From NCBI RefSeq assembly GCF_019976975.1, contig NZ_AP024630.1, forward strand, positions 2,232,001 through 2,296,000: a stretch of 64,000 nucleotides of DNA. Reading direction: 5' to 3'. How positions within the stretch are numbered: the stretch's first letter is position 1; each line of letters begins with the position of its first letter. Below, piece by piece: positions 60,573 through 64,000 of the stretch. A program made the position numbers and the translations under genes. This stretch comes from Arthrobacter sp. NtRootA1. GTDB taxonomy: Bacteria; Actinomycetota; Actinomycetes; Actinomycetales; Micrococcaceae. The notes beneath the pieces are model-generated. The model was not told the DNA's origin. It ran no database searches and saw only the letters and a list, made by a program, of their open reading frames with translations.

Positions 60573-61631
60573 ATGAATGACCTGCCGAAGGCTGCGCTGG
60601 CCAAAGATCCCACACCTGGGGCGCCCACCGAGAAAGATGCCAGAGGTGAAGCGGCCCAAATGTCCGGTTCCTGTTGCTCTGGTGGTGGCAGAGACCACCA
60701 GCTGGGGAGAGTGGAGATCGGCCTCGGAACCGGCGGACACCCATCTTCCGGTGTGATCCATGACGACGTGCTTATACCCGGGGGTGTTTTCTCGATGGGC
60801 GACGCCTTCAACGAAGGCTATGCCGCCAACGGCGAAACGCCGGTCCATGAGGTCAGCATTGACACTTTCCGCATGGACAGAACCGCCGTAACCAACGAGA
60901 TGTACAGCAAGTTTGTGGATGCGACAGGCCACACGACGGAGGCTGAGCTCTACGGAAACTCCGCGGTGTTCCATTTGCTTCTTGCGGCACCTCCCCAGCA
61001 TGTTTTGGGACAGGCCTCCGGAGCGCCTTGGTGGCTTAGCGTGCAGGGAGCTCATTGGCGAAACCCCGGAGGAGCCAACTCGCACTGGTCCGACTTTCCT
61101 GACCACCCCGTGGTGCACGTTTCCCACAGCGACGCCCTGGCCTATTGCGAGTGGGCGGGGCGCCGCCTGCCTACAGAAGCGGAATGGGAGTATGCCGCTC
61201 GCGGAGGGCTTTCGGGAATGCGCTATGCCTGGGGTGACGACCTCTATGGTCCCCAGGGTGAGCACCTCTGCAACATTTGGCAGGGTACTTTTCCAGAGGC
61301 CAATTCAGCTGATGACGGATATGTCGGGACAGCGCCCGTCCGGACCTTTCCACCTAATGGTTACGGGCTATACGAGGTGGCCGGCAATGTTTGGGAATGG
61401 TGCTCGGACTGGTACCTGCCCCGGTACTACCGCAACTCGCCCAGAGAGAATCCACAGGGGCCGACCATCGGAGCGGGGCGCGTCATGCGGGGCGGTTCAT
61501 ACCTCTGCCACCACTCCTACTGCAACCGCTACCGGGTTGCAGCGAGGACCTCGAACACCCCTGATTCATCAAGTGGAAACTGCGGGTTCCGCACCGTCGC
61601 GGAGATGAAACGGTCACCCCATCCAAGCTGA
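60573..61631 (+). CDS. Formylglycine-generating enzyme (sulfatase activator)
   Basis: 352 residues. GGVFSMG, GETPVHEVSIDTFRMDRTAVTNEMYSKFVDATG, RLPTEAEWEYAARGG and NVWEWCSDWY are FGE landmarks. The copper-binding cysteine pair is Cys312 and Cys317 in GGSYLCHHSYCNRYRVAAR, as in the aerobic actinobacterial enzyme. It oxidises the CxPxR cysteine of sulfatases to formylglycine, consistent with four sulfatase genes in this window. An N-terminal extension of about 65 residues contains SGSCCSGGG, unusual for the family. AAAGGAACCTC precedes ATG. Divergent from the aromatic operon. Confidence 0.95.
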   Translation: MNDLPKAALAKDPTPGAPTEKDARGEAAQMSGSCCSGGGRDHQLGRVEIGLGTGGHPSSGVIHDDVLIPGGVFSMGDAFNEGYAANGETPVHEVSIDTFRMDRTAVTNEMYSKFVDATGHTTEAELYGNSAVFHLLLAAPPQHVLGQASGAPWWLSVQGAHWRNPGGANSHWSDFPDHPVVHVSHSDALAYCEWAGRRLPTEAEWEYAARGGLSGMRYAWGDDLYGPQGEHLCNIWQGTFPEANSADDGYVGTAPVRTFPPNGYGLYEVAGNVWEWCSDWYLPRYYRNSPRENPQGPTIGAGRVMRGGSYLCHHSYCNRYRVAARTSNTPDSSSGNCGFRTVAEMKRSPHPS

Positions 61632-61671
61632 TCGGTTTCAATTCCCAACATATACAGTTCCCTAATAGTTT

Positions 61672-61700
61672 GTATCTGAAGATGAGACTTTCTCAGATAC
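61672..61700. promoter_or_regulatory. Nested inverted repeat between activator and sulfatase genes
   Basis: GTATCTGA and TCAGATAC enclose a smaller repeat, TGAGA-CTT-TCTCA. It may be an operator or a weak terminator; there is no T-run. It lies 40 bases after the activator stop and about 130 before the sulfatase start. Confidence 0.45.
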
Positions 61701-61828
61701 ATGAGGTGCATCACGCTAGTAGTTGAATCAACTCAGAACTGCATCCGGAACGCCTAGGGAATCAACGAGGACCCCTCCTTCACGCCCTGTCTTTTCTGGT
61801 GCTCGACGCATGAGAAAGGACTGACGGA

Positions 61829-63370
61829 ATGGCCAAGCCTAGTTTCATCGTCATCCATACTGACCAGCACCGGGCTGACTGCTTGGGCATCGAAGGTAAG
61901 CGGCGGGTATTCACCCCGAACCTGGATTACCTTGCCGTCAGCGGGGCCAGGTTTTCAGCAGCCTATTCCACTTGTCCCGTATGTATCCCGCAACGCCTGA
62001 CGTTCCTGACGGGTCAGCTTGCCTCCACTCACGGCGTTCAAGGCAACATTGGAATTCCGTACTTGCCGATGCAGAACTCTCTGCCTCACGTCTTGCGCAA
62101 CGGCGGCTATCAGACGGCGCTCGTGGGGCGGACCTTTCATACTGTTCCTTCAGATGATCCGAATGGGTTCGAGTACTACGTCCCCGGTGACCCGAGTTCG
62201 GAGTTGAAGGAAACTAAGGACCACTTTTTCCAGTTTCTTCGGAAGAATGCCCCCGGCCATGCAGGCGGCTACTACGGCAATGGGACGGGCAATAATTCCC
62301 TCATCGCGGCGCCTTTCCACATGGACAACGCGTTCCATCACACCCAGTGGACCACCGAGGAGGCTCTGAAATTCCTGGGCGCCCGGGATGCAGGGCGTCC
62401 CTTCTTCCTTTCTGTCGGCTACTACGCGCCGCACGGTCCGCTCAATCCTCCTGAAGAGTTCTTCAACCGGTACTACAACAGCAGCGACGTCGATCAGCCA
62501 GCCGTTGGCGACTGGGACATCCCGCCGGTCGCGAACTGGAATCCTGACAGGACCGGCTACGTCAAGCTTGACGGGGAGCTTCTCAAATCCGTTCAGGCAG
62601 GCTACTACGGCAACATCACTTTCGCCGACTTCCAGATCGGGCGTATTCTGTCCGCCGCGGCCCGCCTCCCCAATACCTATATCATCTTTACGTCAGACCA
62701 TGGCGAGAACCTGGGTGATCATTACCTGTACCACAAGTCACGGCCATACCAAGGGGCGGCTCACATCCCGTTCCTGATTTCGGGCCCGGCCATCTCTCCA
62801 CTTCAAGTTCGGGATGAACCAATCGGGTGGCACGACATTCTGCCCACCGTGCTTGAGCTGGCTGGATTGCCGTGCCCCGAAGGCGTAGACGGGGAGAGCA
62901 TCGTCTCGCTGGTGAGTGGAAGCGGCGAGAACGCCTGGAGGGAGTATCTCCATAGTGAGAATTCCCTCAGGGGAGCGCACGCTGGTATGTACCCCGCACT
63001 TCCTGGCCAGCAGGTAGAGGGCAATTTGGTCTACGAACCCAGTTGGCATTCCTTGACGGACGGTAAGTGGAAGTACATCTGGTTCGACAGTTCGGGTGCG
63101 GAACAGCTCTTCAATTTGGCCGACGATCCTGATGAACTCGTTGACCTTGCAGCCAAGGACGGATACTCCGAAAACCTGATCGCCTGGCGGCGTCTACTGG
63201 CAAAGACACTGGAGGGACGCCCGGAAGGCTTCACTGCAAATGGGGAAGACCTCATTGCCGGGCGGCCCCATGCACAGCTATCGGAATCTGCCGAAAAACT
63301 GATGCAGGAACGCATCAGCCAGGGCTTCGATATCGCATACAAGCACTACAACAAGCCCCGCCGCCCTTAA
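61829..63370 (+). CDS. Sulfatase, CIPQR motif
   Basis: 513 residues. FIVIHTDQHRADCLGIEG carries the first metal site (Asp, Gln/His), and CPVCIPQRLTFLTG has Cys52 as the formylglycine site. The Gln in place of the usual Ser/Ala fits CxPxR but is less common. IIFTSDHGENLGDHYLYHKSRPYQGAAHIPFLI is the second metal block, followed by WHDILPTVLELAGLP. No signal peptide. Start has AGAAAGGACTGACGG upstream. It lies after the activator gene on the same strand. Confidence 0.92.
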   Translation: MAKPSFIVIHTDQHRADCLGIEGKRRVFTPNLDYLAVSGARFSAAYSTCPVCIPQRLTFLTGQLASTHGVQGNIGIPYLPMQNSLPHVLRNGGYQTALVGRTFHTVPSDDPNGFEYYVPGDPSSELKETKDHFFQFLRKNAPGHAGGYYGNGTGNNSLIAAPFHMDNAFHHTQWTTEEALKFLGARDAGRPFFLSVGYYAPHGPLNPPEEFFNRYYNSSDVDQPAVGDWDIPPVANWNPDRTGYVKLDGELLKSVQAGYYGNITFADFQIGRILSAAARLPNTYIIFTSDHGENLGDHYLYHKSRPYQGAAHIPFLISGPAISPLQVRDEPIGWHDILPTVLELAGLPCPEGVDGESIVSLVSGSGENAWREYLHSENSLRGAHAGMYPALPGQQVEGNLVYEPSWHSLTDGKWKYIWFDSSGAEQLFNLADDPDELVDLAAKDGYSENLIAWRRLLAKTLEGRPEGFTANGEDLIAGRPHAQLSESAEKLMQERISQGFDIAYKHYNKPRRP

Positions 63371-63447
63371 GACGGCCAGCAGAACACACCTGCGCGCCGC
63401 CCCACGAGTGCGCTCGCCTTCAACTTAGTACCAGCGTGAGGATGAAC

Positions 63448-64000
63448 ATGAGCCCAACACAAAACAGCCCCTATCCTGTCCGAGGCTATGAGGGATTTGA
63501 CGGAGTCGTCAATGAGCGCGCCTCGGAATCAATCCCCTCGTGGCCCAAGCAGCGCCGCGCCAAGCCAGATGCGCCGAATGTCATCTTGATGCTTCTGGAT
63601 GATATGGGCTTTAGCGACATCTCGCCTTTTGGCGCGGAAATCGATACCCCGACCCTGGCGGAGATAGCGGCGGAGGGCTATCGGTTGAACAACTATCAGA
63701 CTCCGCCGATGTGCGCTCCAGCGAGGGCCGCGATCCTGACGGGACTGAATCCCCACCGCGCCGGATTTGCCTTCGTGCCGCACATGGATCCGGGATTTCC
63801 AAATACCGCAATGGAGTTGCCGGAAGACGCACCCACGCTGGCGGAAAACTTCCGCGCCGGCGGATATGCGACGTTCATGGTGGGCAAATGGCACCTGACG
63901 GTCGAATCCAGAATGCACGACGGGGCGCCCAAAGACAGCTGGCCCATCCAGCGGGGCTTCGACCGGTACTACGGGTGCATGGATGGCTTCACTTCTCTTT
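63448..64000 (+). CDS. Arylsulfatase, 3' truncated by the window edge, CAPAR motif
   Basis: About 184 residues are present, and the frame runs off the window. From ATG at 63448 (63442 is an alternative) it begins MSPTQNSPYPVRGYEGFDG, then NVILMLLDDMGFSDISPFG with Asp-Asp metal ligands, PMCAPARAAILTG with Cys89 as formylglycine site, and MVGKWHL with the catalytic Lys/His pair. The layout and length match AtsA-type arylsulfatases (usually 550-780 residues). No signal peptide. It follows the previous sulfatase after 77 bases and is probably cotranscribed with it. Confidence 0.9.
   Translation, partial: MSPTQNSPYPVRGYEGFDGVVNERASESIPSWPKQRRAKPDAPNVILMLLDDMGFSDISPFGAEIDTPTLAEIAAEGYRLNNYQTPPMCAPARAAILTGLNPHRAGFAFVPHMDPGFPNTAMELPEDAPTLAENFRAGGYATFMVGKWHLTVESRMHDGAPKDSWPIQRGFDRYYGCMDGFTSL

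Noticed and set aside
1..64000. CRISPR arrays, rRNA genes, complete tRNA genes, prophage or toxin-antitoxin loci
   Set aside because: I looked for regularly spaced repeats, conserved rRNA or tRNA cores and typical phage genes and found none that can be supported.

Overview
The window looks like chromosomal DNA of a high-GC Gram-positive actinobacterium, most likely of the Micrococcaceae (Arthrobacter, Paenarthrobacter or Pseudarthrobacter). The reasons are the GC-rich coding style, frequent GTG starts, an HtaA-type haem-binding domain, and small protein families that I associate with Arthrobacter. The genus is an inference. I saw no rRNA gene, no complete tRNA gene and no CRISPR array.

Region 1 (1 to about 29300) is an oxidative catabolic cluster for an unidentified, probably alicyclic or terpenoid/steroid-like hydrophobic compound. 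It holds the end of etfA, a b-type cytochrome with repeated RRGLPR..GGEPWP peptides, a zinc-type alcohol dehydrogenase, two NTF2-like proteins, a TetR regulator and a probably bicovalent flavin oxidase. It also holds an SDR, a VOC protein, a KstD-like flavoprotein, a flavin monooxygenase-like protein next to an epoxide hydrolase, ferredoxin with its reductase, and a translationally coupled pair of HtaA-domain protein and flavodoxin. A second ferredoxin reductase-like protein, a thiolase / enoyl-CoA hydratase / 3-hydroxyacyl-CoA dehydrogenase operon, a QorB-like reductase, a cytochrome P450 and a CUT2-type ABC importer complete it. A family of related operator/promoter sites (consensus about ACCAACCGRCCGRTTGT) recurs in front of several of these transcription units. 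That ties them into one regulon, probably controlled by the TetR protein at 4782-5417. The CUT2 ATPase operon and the detached solute-binding protein gene share a near-identical promoter-leader of about 75 nt, each followed by a short ORF.

Region 2 (29700-40600) is mixed: a MarR-controlled set (DoxX, LigB-type dioxygenase, F420-type NADP oxidoreductase), a glycogen-debranching-type glucosidase, a gene-poor stretch at 35400-37780, a sulfatase and two DUF202 membrane proteins. The gene-poor stretch has palindromic GTGTGCAC repeats and a tRNA 3'-end-like scar with a terminator.

Region 3 (40893-46643) is a hexuronate operon: LacI regulator, uxaC, uxuB, a ManD-type mannonate dehydratase and gntK. 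Region 4 (47036-64000) holds a dipeptide-type ABC importer operon ending in a sulfatase, a divergent LacI regulator, and a meta-cleavage-type aromatic operon (extradiol dioxygenase, two FAH-family proteins, cyclase, amidohydrolase). A formylglycine-generating enzyme and two more sulfatases follow, the last one cut by the window edge. All four sulfatases appear to lack signal peptides, so imported sulfate esters are probably cleaved inside the cell and the released uronates or phenols processed further.
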